From Acetatifactor muris (GTDB lineage: Bacteria > Bacillota > Clostridia > Lachnospirales > Lachnospiraceae): a DNA stretch of 64,000 nt. The translations under genes were made by a program, and so were the position numbers. The stretch covers positions 1 through 64,000 of the forward strand of contig JAMPFR010000012.1 in NCBI GenBank assembly GCA_023664365.1, given 5' to 3'. Of this stretch, positions 53,334 through 62,858 are shown in pieces (position 1 is the first letter of the stretch; each line of letters starts with the position of its first letter). The notes under the pieces were generated by a model, which was not told the DNA's origin, ran no database searches, and saw only the letters and a list, made by a program, of their open reading frames with translations.

Positions 53334-54244
53334 TGAAGGGCAGTAGTAAGAAGCTTCCATACAGAACCAAGAAAAAGATAAACGGGCTGATTTTCGCGTC
53401 TCCCTTTATCATCGGCTTTATCGCCTTCTTCCTGATGCCGCTGGTGAACACCATTTATTATTCCTTCAATAAAATCGGTGTGGGCGAACAGGGCGGCATG
53501 ACCTTTGAATGGATCGGCATTCAGAATTACATTGATTTGTTTGCCACGGAGGTGACTACCAATTCCCAGCCCATGGCAAGGCTGTTTACGGAGGAAAATA
53601 CCAATATGCTGATCAGCGTGCCGCTGATTGTCATATTCAGCCTGTTTATGGCGCTGCTGGCAAACCGCAAATTTAAGGGGCGGGCAATTGTCAGGCTGAT
53701 TTTCTTCCTGCCCATCATACTGGGTATCGACGTGGTGGTGGATATGCTGGCCATGACCACCGGAACGGGGGATGCCCTGGATACCGGCAGCAACCTTCTG
53801 AACGGCAGCTATATCACCATGTTTATGCTGCAGGTGCTGAATGTGCCCCGGCGGATTCTGTTTCCCATTATGAATTATGTGGAGAATATATTTGATTTGA
53901 TTTCCCAGGCGGGGGTGCAGACACTGGTGTATCTGACAGCCCTGCAGTCCATCAGTCCCAGCCTCTATGAGGTGGCAAAGATGGAAGGGGCTACGGCCTA
54001 TGAGACCTTCTGGAAGGTAACCATTCCCTCCATTATCCATATCACGCTGTTTGTGATTATTTACACCGTGGTGGATTTGTTCCTGAGCTCCGCCATTGCG
54101 GAGGAAGCATACAGCTTTGCCTTTACCCAGAATAAGATTGGCGTCGGATCGGCGCTGTCGGTGGTCTACATATTCAATGTGCTTGCCGTTCTGGGGATTG
54201 TGATGCTGCTGATGGGAAAGGTGGTGAAGAAGAATGCGAAATAA
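53333..54244 (+). CDS. Sugar ABC transporter permease (second pair, subunit 1)
   Basis: The protein has 303 residues from the ATG at 53333, 7 bases behind GGAGG; a GTG at 53330 is possible. MalF-like with EVAKMEGATAYETFWKVTI as EAA loop. A segment VVVDMLAMTTGTGDALDTG adds an outer loop. Its 3' end overlaps the next gene by 11 bases. Confidence 0.9.
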   Translation: MKGSSKKLPYRTKKKINGLIFASPFIIGFIAFFLMPLVNTIYYSFNKIGVGEQGGMTFEWIGIQNYIDLFATEVTTNSQPMARLFTEENTNMLISVPLIVIFSLFMALLANRKFKGRAIVRLIFFLPIILGIDVVVDMLAMTTGTGDALDTGSNLLNGSYITMFMLQVLNVPRRILFPIMNYVENIFDLISQAGVQTLVYLTALQSISPSLYEVAKMEGATAYETFWKVTIPSIIHITLFVIIYTVVDLFLSSAIAEEAYSFAFTQNKIGVGSALSVVYIFNVLAVLGIVMLLMGKVVKKNAK

Positions 54245-55247
54245 GAAAAATAAAATCAAGGCGGGAAATGACGCATCCCTTGCAATCTATCTGTTTAAAA
54301 ACCGATCAAAAAAGGGAATTGTCAACGTGTTTTCCATGGTGCTGATTCTGGGGCTGTGCTTTACGATTCTGTATCCCATATTAAGCCTGGTGCCCATGGT
54401 ATTCTCCTCCATAGAGGATCTGGGGAACCCGAATGTCATCTGGATTCCCCTGGAAAGCTCCACCGTGAGCTTTGAGGCGGCGATCCGGCTTGCCATGCCG
54501 GAGGGGGTGATGACTATTGTGAAGTCCGTGCTGTACGCGGCGGGCATCATGGTGATTCAGGTATTCTTTTCCGCCATGGTGGGTTATGCGCTGGCAAGGG
54601 TGGATTTTCCCGGCAGGAAGATAGTGTTTGCCATGGTGATCGTGGTGTTCCTGCTTCCCAGGCAGTCTCTGCTGCTGGCGCAGTATATTTACTTTACGCA
54701 TTTTGACGTGCTGGGCATCATGGATCTGTTTACGGCGGCGGGAGAGATTAAGCTGATTAACAATCCAATAGCCCTGGTGATGATGGCGGTGTTTGGCTTC
54801 GGGGTCAATCAGAGTCTGTTTATTTTCCTGTTCAGCCAGTTCTTCAAGAACATTCCCAAGGAGCTGGAGGAGGCGGCGCTGATTGACGGCTGCGGCTTTT
54901 ACAGAACTTATTTTAAGATTATGGTTCCCAATGCGGTGCCTATTATTTCCACCGTGGGAATCCTGTCCTTTGTGTGGAACTACGGAGATACCTATTATAC
55001 CAATTACTTTAACCCGGACGGAGCTTACATGAGTACCATTTTGTCCTCCACCTTCAACACGGCCAATAAGGAGTACATTCAGAACGCCGTGCGGACCTGG
55101 TATGAGATACCATTGGTGACGGATATGGCATTTGACTCCGTGAAGCAGGCGGCGGTGCTGATATTCCTGATTCCGCTGGCTATCGTGTATCTGATTGGGC
55201 AGAGAAAGCTGGTGGAGAATATGGAGAATTCGGGCTTAGTCGGATAA
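54234..55247 (+). CDS. Carbohydrate ABC transporter permease (second pair, subunit 2)
   Basis: The protein has 337 residues, MalG-like, with EAALIDGCGFYRTYFKIMV as EAA loop and six membrane segments. It is translationally coupled to the preceding permease. With the first pair it makes two complete permease sets in one locus. Confidence 0.9.
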   Translation: MRNKKNKIKAGNDASLAIYLFKNRSKKGIVNVFSMVLILGLCFTILYPILSLVPMVFSSIEDLGNPNVIWIPLESSTVSFEAAIRLAMPEGVMTIVKSVLYAAGIMVIQVFFSAMVGYALARVDFPGRKIVFAMVIVVFLLPRQSLLLAQYIYFTHFDVLGIMDLFTAAGEIKLINNPIALVMMAVFGFGVNQSLFIFLFSQFFKNIPKELEEAALIDGCGFYRTYFKIMVPNAVPIISTVGILSFVWNYGDTYYTNYFNPDGAYMSTILSSTFNTANKEYIQNAVRTWYEIPLVTDMAFDSVKQAAVLIFLIPLAIVYLIGQRKLVENMENSGLVG

Positions 55248-55349
55248 GTACGAAGGAAATCACTAAGCTTGAAAAGACCTCGCTAAGTGATTTCACGCTC
55301 AGCAGGACTGAGCTTCTTCGTACAGAAGAATCGCCGCAGGCGATTCTTC
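55248..55349. repeat. Structured intergenic element B (branched hairpin plus second hairpin)
   Basis: Outer arms GTACGAAG (55248-55255) and CTTCGTAC (55316-55323) enclose two smaller hairpins: GAAATCACT/AGTGATTTC and CTCAG/CTGAG, a three-way junction. A second hairpin follows at once, GAAGAATCGCC/GGCGATTCTTC (55325-55349). It starts at the permease stop codon, as element A does. Confidence 0.75.
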
Positions 55350-55392
55350 CGGGTTTGCAGCAGATATACAGTGGTTTGCAGGGAGATATAAT

Positions 55393-57006
55393 ATGAAAAA
55401 GAGGAAGATGATTTTGGCGGCGCTGGGGCTGGCGGCTGTATTGGCCGGCTGCGGCGCGGCGCCGGAGGAAAAAGCGTCTCCCGATGCAGAAGGCCCGGGG
55501 GAGGCTTCCCCGGAAAGCGGGAGCGGACAGGAAGAGGAAATCGGAGGGAGTGGTGAAGCCGATATGGAAGAGACAAGTTACAGCAGGATTACGGTGGACG
55601 AGAGCGTTACTTACCAGACCATAGAGAGCTTTGGCACCAGCGGGGCATGGTGGAGCCAGTATGTAGGAGGCTTTACCAAGGACGCCAACGGTACGGGAGG
55701 CAGCACCAGGGAGGACATTGCCACCCTGCTGTTTGACAGGGAAAAGGGCATCGGTCTGACCTGTTATCGGTTTAATCTGGGCGCCGGTTCCGTGGAGAGC
55801 AAGACAGGAACCTTCTGGGATCAGCACAGGCGGGCCCAGTGCTTTGAGAAGGAGCCGGGCGTCTATGACTTTAACAAGGATGCAAATGCGGTCTGGTTTT
55901 TGAAAAAGGCCTGCGAGTTGGGGGCGGAGGAGGTTGTGCTGTTCTGCAACAGTCCTCTGGTGCGGCTGACGGACAACGGGCTGCCCCATATGACCGAGGG
56001 GGGCAGCAGGAGCAACATTGCGCCGGAGAAATACCCGGAGTGGGCGGGATACTGTATGGATGTGGCGGAGCACTTTGTGGAGGAAGGGATTCCCGTAAAG
56101 TTTATCTCCCCTATTAATGAGCCGCAGTGGGACTGGTACAACGGCCAGGAGGGCTGTCATTACGCCAAGACGGATGTGGCGAAGGTGTACATTGCCTTTC
56201 TGGATGAGCTTGAGAGCCGTCCGGCGCTGGAAGGCGTGAAGCTGTCCGGGCCGGAAAGCGGCGAGTGGAAGGGAGATGCGGTGGGCTATACCTCTGCCAT
56301 TCTGAACACCGTAAGGCTTCAGGAGCATTTTGACGCCATAGACAATCATTCCTACTGGTCTGATGCGGAGGATAAGAAGAGCTTTAAGAACTGGATGACG
56401 GTACATTATCCGGATGTGAAGATCCGGACCAGCGAGTGGTGCGAGATGGTGAACGGCAGCGATTTCTCCATGGATTCCGCCATTCACATTGCCCAGGAGA
56501 TCGCAGAGGACTTAAGGATTCTGGAGGTGGTGTCCTGGCAGAACTGGGTGGCCGTGGCCCCCGGAGGCTACCGGGACGGGCTGATTTACATTGACGAGGC
56601 CAGCCAGAAGTACAGAGCCTTAAAGAGGCTCTGGAGCTACGGCAATTACAGCCGGTATGTCCGTCCGGGCTATGTGCGGGTGGATATTCAGACGGAGAAT
56701 AAGGATCAGGAAGCCATGCTGCCCACGGCTTTTACGGGAACCAATGATGCGGGAGAGCAGGAGCTGGTAATGGTGTTTGTCAATGACAAGACAAAGGACG
56801 GGCAGGCTCCGGATGAAAAGACCACAAAGGAAGAGTACGCCGAACAGGAATTTCTTCTGGCGGGGGCGGACGGATACAGCAGAATTGCCATGTATGTAAC
56901 CTCCGAGGACTATGATTTGGAGTGTGTGCGGGAGGAAGCCTTTGACCCTTCAAAGCCGGTGACGGTTCCCGGAGGGAGCGTCACCACAGTGGTATTAACA
57001 AAATAG
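55393..57006 (+). CDS. GH30 glycoside hydrolase, lipoprotein
   Basis: The protein has 537 residues with lipobox LAGC (C20) and an acidic linker, so it acts at the cell surface. GH30 marks: ESFGTSGAWWSQY, NLGAGSVESK, SPINEPQWDWYNGQEG with acid/base E243, and RTSEWCEM with nucleophile E348. The C-terminal beta-sandwich that belongs to the family follows. GH30 includes beta-1,6-galactanases, glucanases and xylanases; with GH35 beside it, an endo-galactanase is a fair guess. Confidence 0.85.
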   Translation: MKKRKMILAALGLAAVLAGCGAAPEEKASPDAEGPGEASPESGSGQEEEIGGSGEADMEETSYSRITVDESVTYQTIESFGTSGAWWSQYVGGFTKDANGTGGSTREDIATLLFDREKGIGLTCYRFNLGAGSVESKTGTFWDQHRRAQCFEKEPGVYDFNKDANAVWFLKKACELGAEEVVLFCNSPLVRLTDNGLPHMTEGGSRSNIAPEKYPEWAGYCMDVAEHFVEEGIPVKFISPINEPQWDWYNGQEGCHYAKTDVAKVYIAFLDELESRPALEGVKLSGPESGEWKGDAVGYTSAILNTVRLQEHFDAIDNHSYWSDAEDKKSFKNWMTVHYPDVKIRTSEWCEMVNGSDFSMDSAIHIAQEIAEDLRILEVVSWQNWVAVAPGGYRDGLIYIDEASQKYRALKRLWSYGNYSRYVRPGYVRVDIQTENKDQEAMLPTAFTGTNDAGEQELVMVFVNDKTKDGQAPDEKTTKEEYAEQEFLLAGADGYSRIAMYVTSEDYDLECVREEAFDPSKPVTVPGGSVTTVVLTK

Positions 57007-57025
57007 GAGATACGGAAAGAAAGCT

Positions 57026-58771
57026 ATGAGTACATTTGAAATCAGGGAAACCTTTTATCTGGACGGGAAGCCCTTTCAGATTATTTCCGGAAGTATTCAT
57101 TACTTCCGCATAGTGCCGGAGTACTGGCGTGACAGACTGGAAAAGCTTAAGAGTCTGGGGATGAATACGGTGGAGACATACATCCCCTGGAACATGCACG
57201 AACCAAAGAAGGGAACCTATGTCTTTGACGGGATGTGCGACGTGGTGAAGTTCGTAAAAACGGCGGAGGAATTGGGGCTGTATGTGATTTTACGGCCTAC
57301 CCCCTATATCTGCGCGGAGTGGGAATTCGGCGGTCTGCCCGGCTGGCTGCTGGCGGAGGAAGGAATGCGGCTGCGGGTCAGCGACCCGGCCTATCTGTCG
57401 CATGTGCAGGATTATTACAATGTGCTTCTGCCTGTTTTAAAGCCCCTGCAGATTACGGAGGGCGGAAATGTGATTCTCATGCAGGTGGAAAATGAGTACG
57501 GATATTTCGGAAATGACAAGCATTATCTGGAGCGGCTGCGGGATATGATGCGGGCAGGAGGCATTACGGTTCCCCTGATTACTTCGGATGAGCCAAAGGA
57601 CGAGAGTCTGGAGGGAGGCTGTGTGGAAGGAGCCCTTCCCACGGGTAATTTCGGCTCCAACACAAAAGAGCGCTTCGGTATTATGAAAAAGCATGTGAAG
57701 GGCGGGCCCCTGATGTGCGCGGAGTTCTGGGTGGGCTGGTTCGATCACTGGGGCAACGGCGGGCATATGCGGGGCAATCTGAAACAGAGTGCGGCGGATT
57801 TGGACGAAATGCTTCAGACCGGGCATGTAAATGTGTATATGTTCATCGGCGGTACCAACTTCGGTTTTATGAACGGCGCAAATTATTACGACACCCTGAC
57901 GCCGGATGTGACATCTTACGACTACGACGCGGTGCTGACAGAGGCCGGGGATTTTACGGAGAAATATCAGGTTTACAGGGAGATTATCGGGAAATACGCA
58001 GAATTGCCCCGAGTGGAGTTCAGCGCCACCATTGTGAAAAAGGCATACGGCAGTCTGCAGGTAAAAGAGCGGGTGGGGCTGTTTGAAACCCTTTCGGACA
58101 TAGCGGAGCCTGTGGAAAGCGTCAGCGTCCGTTCCATGGAACGGCTGGGCCAGTATTACGGCTATATTCTCTATGCCTCCAAGATACAGAACGAGCGGAA
58201 CCTGGAGAGGATCCGGCTTCATAAGGCAAACGACAGGGCCAATATTTTCCTGGGAAGCAAAAGGCTGCTGAATCTGTATGACAGGGAGCTTCTGGAGGAG
58301 CATAAGGTCAGCGCCCCGGCGGAGCCGGGAGAGGATCTGCGCATTCTGGTGGAGAACATGGGGCGGGTGAATTTCGGCCCCAGAATGGAGGATCAGCGCA
58401 AGGGCATTGACGGCTGTGTCCAGATTAACGGGCATATGCACCACCGATGGCAGCAGTATTGCCTGCCTCTTGACAACCTGGAAAACCTGGATTTCACCCG
58501 GGGTTACACAGAGGGACTGCCGGGGTTTTACCGATTTGAACTGCAGGCGGATGAAACGGGAGACACCTTCCTGGACATGGAGGGCTGGGGCAAGGGCTGC
58601 GTCTTTGTCAACGGCTTCAACATCGGAAGGTTCTGGGAGATAGGCCCTCAGAAGCGGCTGTACATTCCCGCCCCTCTTTTGCGGCAGGGTAAAAATGAAA
58701 TCATCGTGTTCGAGACAGAAGGCAGAAACAGCGGAAAAATCAGCTTTTGTGACAAACCGGATATAGGATAA
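57026..58771 (+). CDS. GH35 beta-galactosidase
   Basis: The protein has 581 residues without a signal peptide, so it works in the cytoplasm on imported oligosaccharides. GH35 marks: SGSIHYFRIVPEYWRDRL, YIPWNMHEP, RPTPYICAEWEFGGLP, QVENEYGYFG (acid/base E157) and MCAEFWVGWFDHWG (nucleophile E233), and FIGGTNFGFMNGAN. Two C-terminal beta domains complete the fold; length agrees with bacterial members. It releases terminal beta-galactose. Confidence 0.93.
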   Translation: MSTFEIRETFYLDGKPFQIISGSIHYFRIVPEYWRDRLEKLKSLGMNTVETYIPWNMHEPKKGTYVFDGMCDVVKFVKTAEELGLYVILRPTPYICAEWEFGGLPGWLLAEEGMRLRVSDPAYLSHVQDYYNVLLPVLKPLQITEGGNVILMQVENEYGYFGNDKHYLERLRDMMRAGGITVPLITSDEPKDESLEGGCVEGALPTGNFGSNTKERFGIMKKHVKGGPLMCAEFWVGWFDHWGNGGHMRGNLKQSAADLDEMLQTGHVNVYMFIGGTNFGFMNGANYYDTLTPDVTSYDYDAVLTEAGDFTEKYQVYREIIGKYAELPRVEFSATIVKKAYGSLQVKERVGLFETLSDIAEPVESVSVRSMERLGQYYGYILYASKIQNERNLERIRLHKANDRANIFLGSKRLLNLYDRELLEEHKVSAPAEPGEDLRILVENMGRVNFGPRMEDQRKGIDGCVQINGHMHHRWQQYCLPLDNLENLDFTRGYTEGLPGFYRFELQADETGDTFLDMEGWGKGCVFVNGFNIGRFWEIGPQKRLYIPAPLLRQGKNEIIVFETEGRNSGKISFCDKPDIG

Positions 58772-58801
58772 AAGGGGAGATGACAAAACATCTCCCTTTT
58801 T
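58771..58801 (+). terminator. Terminator of the glycan locus
   Basis: AAAGGGGAGATG and CATCTCCCTTT form a strong stem with a six-base loop and a T tail. It ends the locus right before the core genes resume. Confidence 0.85.
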
Positions 58802-58829
58802 GACAAATTAATTTGTGGCATAGTGTTGT

Positions 58830-58844
58830 CAGGTATGGTATAAT
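58830..58844 (+). promoter_or_regulatory. Extended -10 promoter of gdpP
   Basis: TATGGTATAAT has the TGn extension and a perfect -10 box at 58839-58844; the -35 region is weak. The start codon lies 40 bases downstream. Confidence 0.5.
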
Positions 58845-58883
58845 GAGCGCAGTGGATTGTATTCCGCAGTGGAGTGTATTCAT

Positions 58884-60935
58884 ATGAAAAAAAGAATCAG
58901 ATTAAAGGGCCGTATCAAGTCCTATATACAATTCAGTATTTACTTAGGCATACTTCTTCTGTTTGTGGATGTGGGCGTACTTCTCCTGGATCTGCGGGCG
59001 GGACTGCTGCTGACGGGATATACGATTGTCTATTATATCATTACCCTGTCCCTGTATTTCTACAATAAGCCGATTATTATGAATGAGCTGATCAGCTTTG
59101 CTACGGAATACGGACAGATTCAGAGGAGGCTGCTTCGGGATCTGGATTTACCCTACGCTCTGCTGGACGATAACGGGAAGGTCATCTGGACGAATATTGC
59201 CTTTGAGGCGGTGGTAAAGCAGCCCAAGGGCTACAGTAAGTCCATTACATCCCTGTTTCCCACGATTACCAGAGACCGCCTGCCGGATGACAACGGGGTG
59301 GACGAAGCGCAGTATGAGCTGGAATACGAAGGAAATGAGTATGTTGCCAAGTTCAGAAAAATCTCTTTAAAGGAGATGGCGGAGCACAGCGACATGATTG
59401 ACGCAAGGGATTACGACGGGTATCTGATTGCGGTGTATCTGTATGACGAGACGGCTCTGCACATTGCGCTGCAGGAGGTGGACGACCAGAGTCTTGCGGT
59501 GGGGATGATCTATCTTGACAATTACGAGGAGGCGCTCGAAAGTCTGGAGGAGGTTCGCCGTTCCCTGCTGATAGCGCTGATTGACCGAAAGGTAAATAAA
59601 TATATTTCCGGCTTCGACGGCATCTGCAAGAAGCTTGAGAAGGACAAGTACCTTGTCATTCTGAGAAAGAAGATGATCGCCCGGCTCCAGGAGAGCCGTT
59701 TTGACCTTCTGGAGGAGGTTAAGACCGTAAATATCGGAAACGAAATGGCGGTGACTATCAGCATCGGCGTGGGGCTGGACGGGCTGACCTACGCCCAGAA
59801 TTACGAATTTGCCCGCAATGCCATAGATCTGGCTCTGGGCCGTGGCGGAGATCAGGCGGTTATAAAGACGCCGGAGAGCATTATTTATTACGGCGGAAAG
59901 AGCCAGCAGGTGGAGAAAAATACCAGAGTAAAGGCCAGAGTAAAGGCCCATGCCCTCCGGGAAATTATCACCGGCAAGGATCTGGTGCTTGTCATGGGAC
60001 ACAGGATGCCGGACGCAGACAGCTTTGGCGCGGCGGTGGGAATCTACCGTGCGGCCCAGACTCTGGAGCGGAAAGCCCATATTGTGCTGAACGATGTGCC
60101 GCCCAGCATACAGCCCATGGTGGACATGTTTAAAAATAACCCGGAATACGAAGAGGACATGATTATCGGCAGCCAGCAGGCGATTGAGGCGGCCGGAGGC
60201 AACTGCGTCCTGGTGGTGGTGGATGTGAACAAGCCCTCTATCACGGAGTGCCCTGATTTGCTGCGCTTCTGTAAATCAGTGGTGGTGCTGGATCATCACA
60301 GGCAGGGGACGGAAACCATTGAGAATGCGACTCTTTCCTATGTGGAGCCCTATGCCTCTTCAGCGTCTGAGATGGTGTCCGAGATATTGCAGTATACCTA
60401 TGACAATATCAAGATTCGTACGGAGGAGGCGGATTGCCTGTATTCCGGCATTATGGTGGATACCAATAACTTTATGACAAAGACAGGGGTGCGCACCTTC
60501 GAGGCGGCGGCTTTTCTGAGAAGAAACGGCGCGGATGTGACCCGGGTGCGGAAGCTGTTTAGGGAGGATGCGCTGGAATACAAGGCGAAAGCAGACGCGG
60601 TGAGCCAGGCGGAGATATACAGGCAGTATTTTGCAATTTCCATCTGTACGGCGGACGAGCTTCCCAGCCCTACGATTATCGGGGCGCAGGCGGCCAATGA
60701 GCTGCTGAACATCCGGGGAATCAAGGCAAGCTTTGTGCTGACGGATTACCAGGGCAAGGTGTATATCAGCGCCCGCTCCATAGATGAGGTGAATGTACAG
60801 ATTATCATGGAGAGAATGGGCGGAGGCGGGCATCTCAACACCGCAGCATGTCAGATGGAGGGCATGGGAGCCATAGAGGCTATCGGAGCGCTGAAGCAGA
60901 CCATTGACGCCATGCTGGATAACAATGAAATCTGA
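58884..60935 (+). CDS. gdpP: Cyclic-di-AMP phosphodiesterase GdpP
   Basis: The protein has 683 residues from the ATG at 58884. Two N-terminal membrane helices, a degenerate PAS region, a degenerate GGDEF domain, and a DHH/DHHA1 phosphodiesterase: MGHRMPDADSFG (D377, D379), VVLDHHRQG (D470-H471-H472), VDTNNFM and GGGGHLNTAA. It hydrolyses c-di-AMP and so tunes potassium and cell-wall homeostasis. Its place before rplI and dnaB is conserved in Firmicutes. Confidence 0.94.
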   Translation: MKKRIRLKGRIKSYIQFSIYLGILLLFVDVGVLLLDLRAGLLLTGYTIVYYIITLSLYFYNKPIIMNELISFATEYGQIQRRLLRDLDLPYALLDDNGKVIWTNIAFEAVVKQPKGYSKSITSLFPTITRDRLPDDNGVDEAQYELEYEGNEYVAKFRKISLKEMAEHSDMIDARDYDGYLIAVYLYDETALHIALQEVDDQSLAVGMIYLDNYEEALESLEEVRRSLLIALIDRKVNKYISGFDGICKKLEKDKYLVILRKKMIARLQESRFDLLEEVKTVNIGNEMAVTISIGVGLDGLTYAQNYEFARNAIDLALGRGGDQAVIKTPESIIYYGGKSQQVEKNTRVKARVKAHALREIITGKDLVLVMGHRMPDADSFGAAVGIYRAAQTLERKAHIVLNDVPPSIQPMVDMFKNNPEYEEDMIIGSQQAIEAAGGNCVLVVVDVNKPSITECPDLLRFCKSVVVLDHHRQGTETIENATLSYVEPYASSASEMVSEILQYTYDNIKIRTEEADCLYSGIMVDTNNFMTKTGVRTFEAAAFLRRNGADVTRVRKLFREDALEYKAKADAVSQAEIYRQYFAISICTADELPSPTIIGAQAANELLNIRGIKASFVLTDYQGKVYISARSIDEVNVQIIMERMGGGGHLNTAACQMEGMGAIEAIGALKQTIDAMLDNNEI

Positions 60936-60962
60936 GAAGAGCGGCAGCAGGGAGGTATAAAT

Positions 60963-61406
60963 ATGAAGATAATATTACTGCAGGATGACAAAAAGCTGGG
61001 AAAAAAGGGAGATATTGTGGAGGTGAGCGAGGGCTTTGCCAGAAACTATATCCTGCCGAAGAAGGTTGGTCTGGAAGCGACTCCCGCAAACATGAATGAT
61101 TTAAAGCTTCGGAAGGCAAACGACGCTAAGATTGCCAAGGAACAGCTGGACGCCGCGAAAGAAACGGCGGCGAAGCTGGAGGAAAAGATTGTGGAGGTAA
61201 AGATTAAGGCGGGAGAAGGCGGCAAAACCTTCGGCTCCGTATCGGCAAAGGAAATTTCCGCGGCCCTGAAGGAGCAGTACGGCCTTGAAGTGGACAAGAA
61301 GAAGCTTCAGCTTCCCGAGGCGCTGAAGAATCTTGGAAGCTACGAGGTTTCCGTCAAGCTTCATCCGCAGGTCACGGGGAAGATAACAGTAAAGGTAACA
61401 ACGTGA
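60963..61406 (+). CDS. rplI: 50S ribosomal protein L9
   Basis: The protein has 147 residues; GGGAGG upstream. MKIILLQDDKKLGKKGDIVEV and EGFARNYILPK are family marks, then the long connecting helix and the C-terminal RNA-binding domain. L9 helps reading-frame maintenance. Confidence 0.97.
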   Translation: MKIILLQDDKKLGKKGDIVEVSEGFARNYILPKKVGLEATPANMNDLKLRKANDAKIAKEQLDAAKETAAKLEEKIVEVKIKAGEGGKTFGSVSAKEISAALKEQYGLEVDKKKLQLPEALKNLGSYEVSVKLHPQVTGKITVKVTT

Positions 61407-61419
61407 GAAGGACAGGGTT

Positions 61420-62769
61420 ATGCCGGAAGAAAATGTAATAAAAAGAATATTACCCCACAGCATTGAGGCAGAGCAGTCCGTCATAGGTTCCATGATTATG
61501 GACAGGGAAGCCATTGTAGTGGCGTCCGAGCTCATCGCAGGTGATGACTTTTACAACAGACAGTACGGCATTCTCTACGAGACCATGGTGGAGCTGAATG
61601 ATGCGGGAAGCCCTGTGGATCTTGTCACGCTGCAGAATAAGCTGAAGGAGAAGGATGTGCCGCCGGAGGTCAGCAGCCTGGAATTTGTCAGGGATTTGAT
61701 TACCGTGGTTCCCACTTCTGCAAATATCAAATATTATGCCAATATTGTAGCGGAAAAGTCTACGCTCCGCAGGCTGATTCGCCTGAATGAGGAGATTGCG
61801 AATACCTGCTATGCCGGGAAGGAAAGCCTGGAGTACATACTGGAGGACACGGAAAAAAGAGTTTTTCAGCTTGTGCAGAAGCGCAACACGGAGGATTTCG
61901 TGCCGGTGCGCCAGATTGTCATGAACGCCATGGACAGAATTGAAATGGCGGCGAAGAACAAAGGCAATGTCACGGGCATTCCCACGGGATTTATTGATTT
62001 GGATTACCGCACTGCAGGTTTTCAGCCATCGGATCTGATTCTGGTGGCAGCCCGTCCCTCCATGGGAAAAACTGCGTTTGAACTGAATCTGGCCCAGTAT
62101 ATGGCTTTTCGGAAAAATATGACGGTGGCGCTGTTCAGTCTGGAGATGAGCAAGGAGCAGCTGGTAAACCGTATGTTTTCCCAGGAGTCCGGCGTGGACG
62201 CCCAGAAGCTCCGTACCGGACAGTTAAACGACCAGGAGTGGGAGCGGCTGATAGAAAGCGCAGGCACCATCGGCAAGTCCAACCTGATAATCGACGACAC
62301 GCCGGGCATCAGCATTGCCGAGCTGCGCTCCAAGTGCAGGAAGTATAAGCTGGAGCATAATATGTCCATTGTGATGATAGATTACCTGCAGCTGATGTCG
62401 GGTGGCGGCAGAACGGAATCCAGACAGCAGGAGATTTCGGAAATCTCCCGTTCCCTGAAGGCGTTGGCTCGGGAGCTGGGCGTGCCGGTGGTTGCCCTTT
62501 CCCAGTTGTCCCGTGCAGTGGAGCAGCGTCCCGATCACAGACCTATGCTGTCTGACTTAAGGGAATCCGGGGCAATCGAGCAGGACGCCGACGTGGTTAT
62601 GTTCCTGTACAGAGACGATTATTATAATCACGATTCTCCGGAGGCGGGGATTTCGGAGGTGATTATTGCCAAGCAGCGAAACGGCCCTATCGGCACGGTA
62701 AAACTGGCCTGGCTGCCCGAGTACACCAGGTTCGCAAATCTGGAGCACAGGAAGGGCGATGAATTTTAA
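61420..62769 (+). CDS. dnaB: Replicative DNA helicase
   Basis: The protein has 449 residues, of usual length and without an intein. The N-terminal domain (PHSIEAEQSVIGSMI) is followed by the RecA-like core: ARPSMGKTAF (K217, T218), MIDYLQLMSGGG, and ALSQLSRAVEQR with SDLRESGAIEQDADVV. It is the hexameric helicase that unwinds DNA at the fork. The gene starts 13 bases after rplI. Confidence 0.96.
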   Translation: MPEENVIKRILPHSIEAEQSVIGSMIMDREAIVVASELIAGDDFYNRQYGILYETMVELNDAGSPVDLVTLQNKLKEKDVPPEVSSLEFVRDLITVVPTSANIKYYANIVAEKSTLRRLIRLNEEIANTCYAGKESLEYILEDTEKRVFQLVQKRNTEDFVPVRQIVMNAMDRIEMAAKNKGNVTGIPTGFIDLDYRTAGFQPSDLILVAARPSMGKTAFELNLAQYMAFRKNMTVALFSLEMSKEQLVNRMFSQESGVDAQKLRTGQLNDQEWERLIESAGTIGKSNLIIDDTPGISIAELRSKCRKYKLEHNMSIVMIDYLQLMSGGGRTESRQQEISEISRSLKALARELGVPVVALSQLSRAVEQRPDHRPMLSDLRESGAIEQDADVVMFLYRDDYYNHDSPEAGISEVIIAKQRNGPIGTVKLAWLPEYTRFANLEHRKGDEF

Positions 62770-62858
62770 TATTACTATTCATTTACGAAAGAGAATGAGC
62801 GGAGGGCTTGTTCTCTTTTTACATTTTGCAAGAGGTGCTTTTGGAGAAAGGAGACACT

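Noticed and set aside
55248..55323. Branched hairpin as a tRNA gene
   Set aside because: It has only two inner arms, no T-loop sequence and no anticodon-loop pattern, so a tRNA is not supported.
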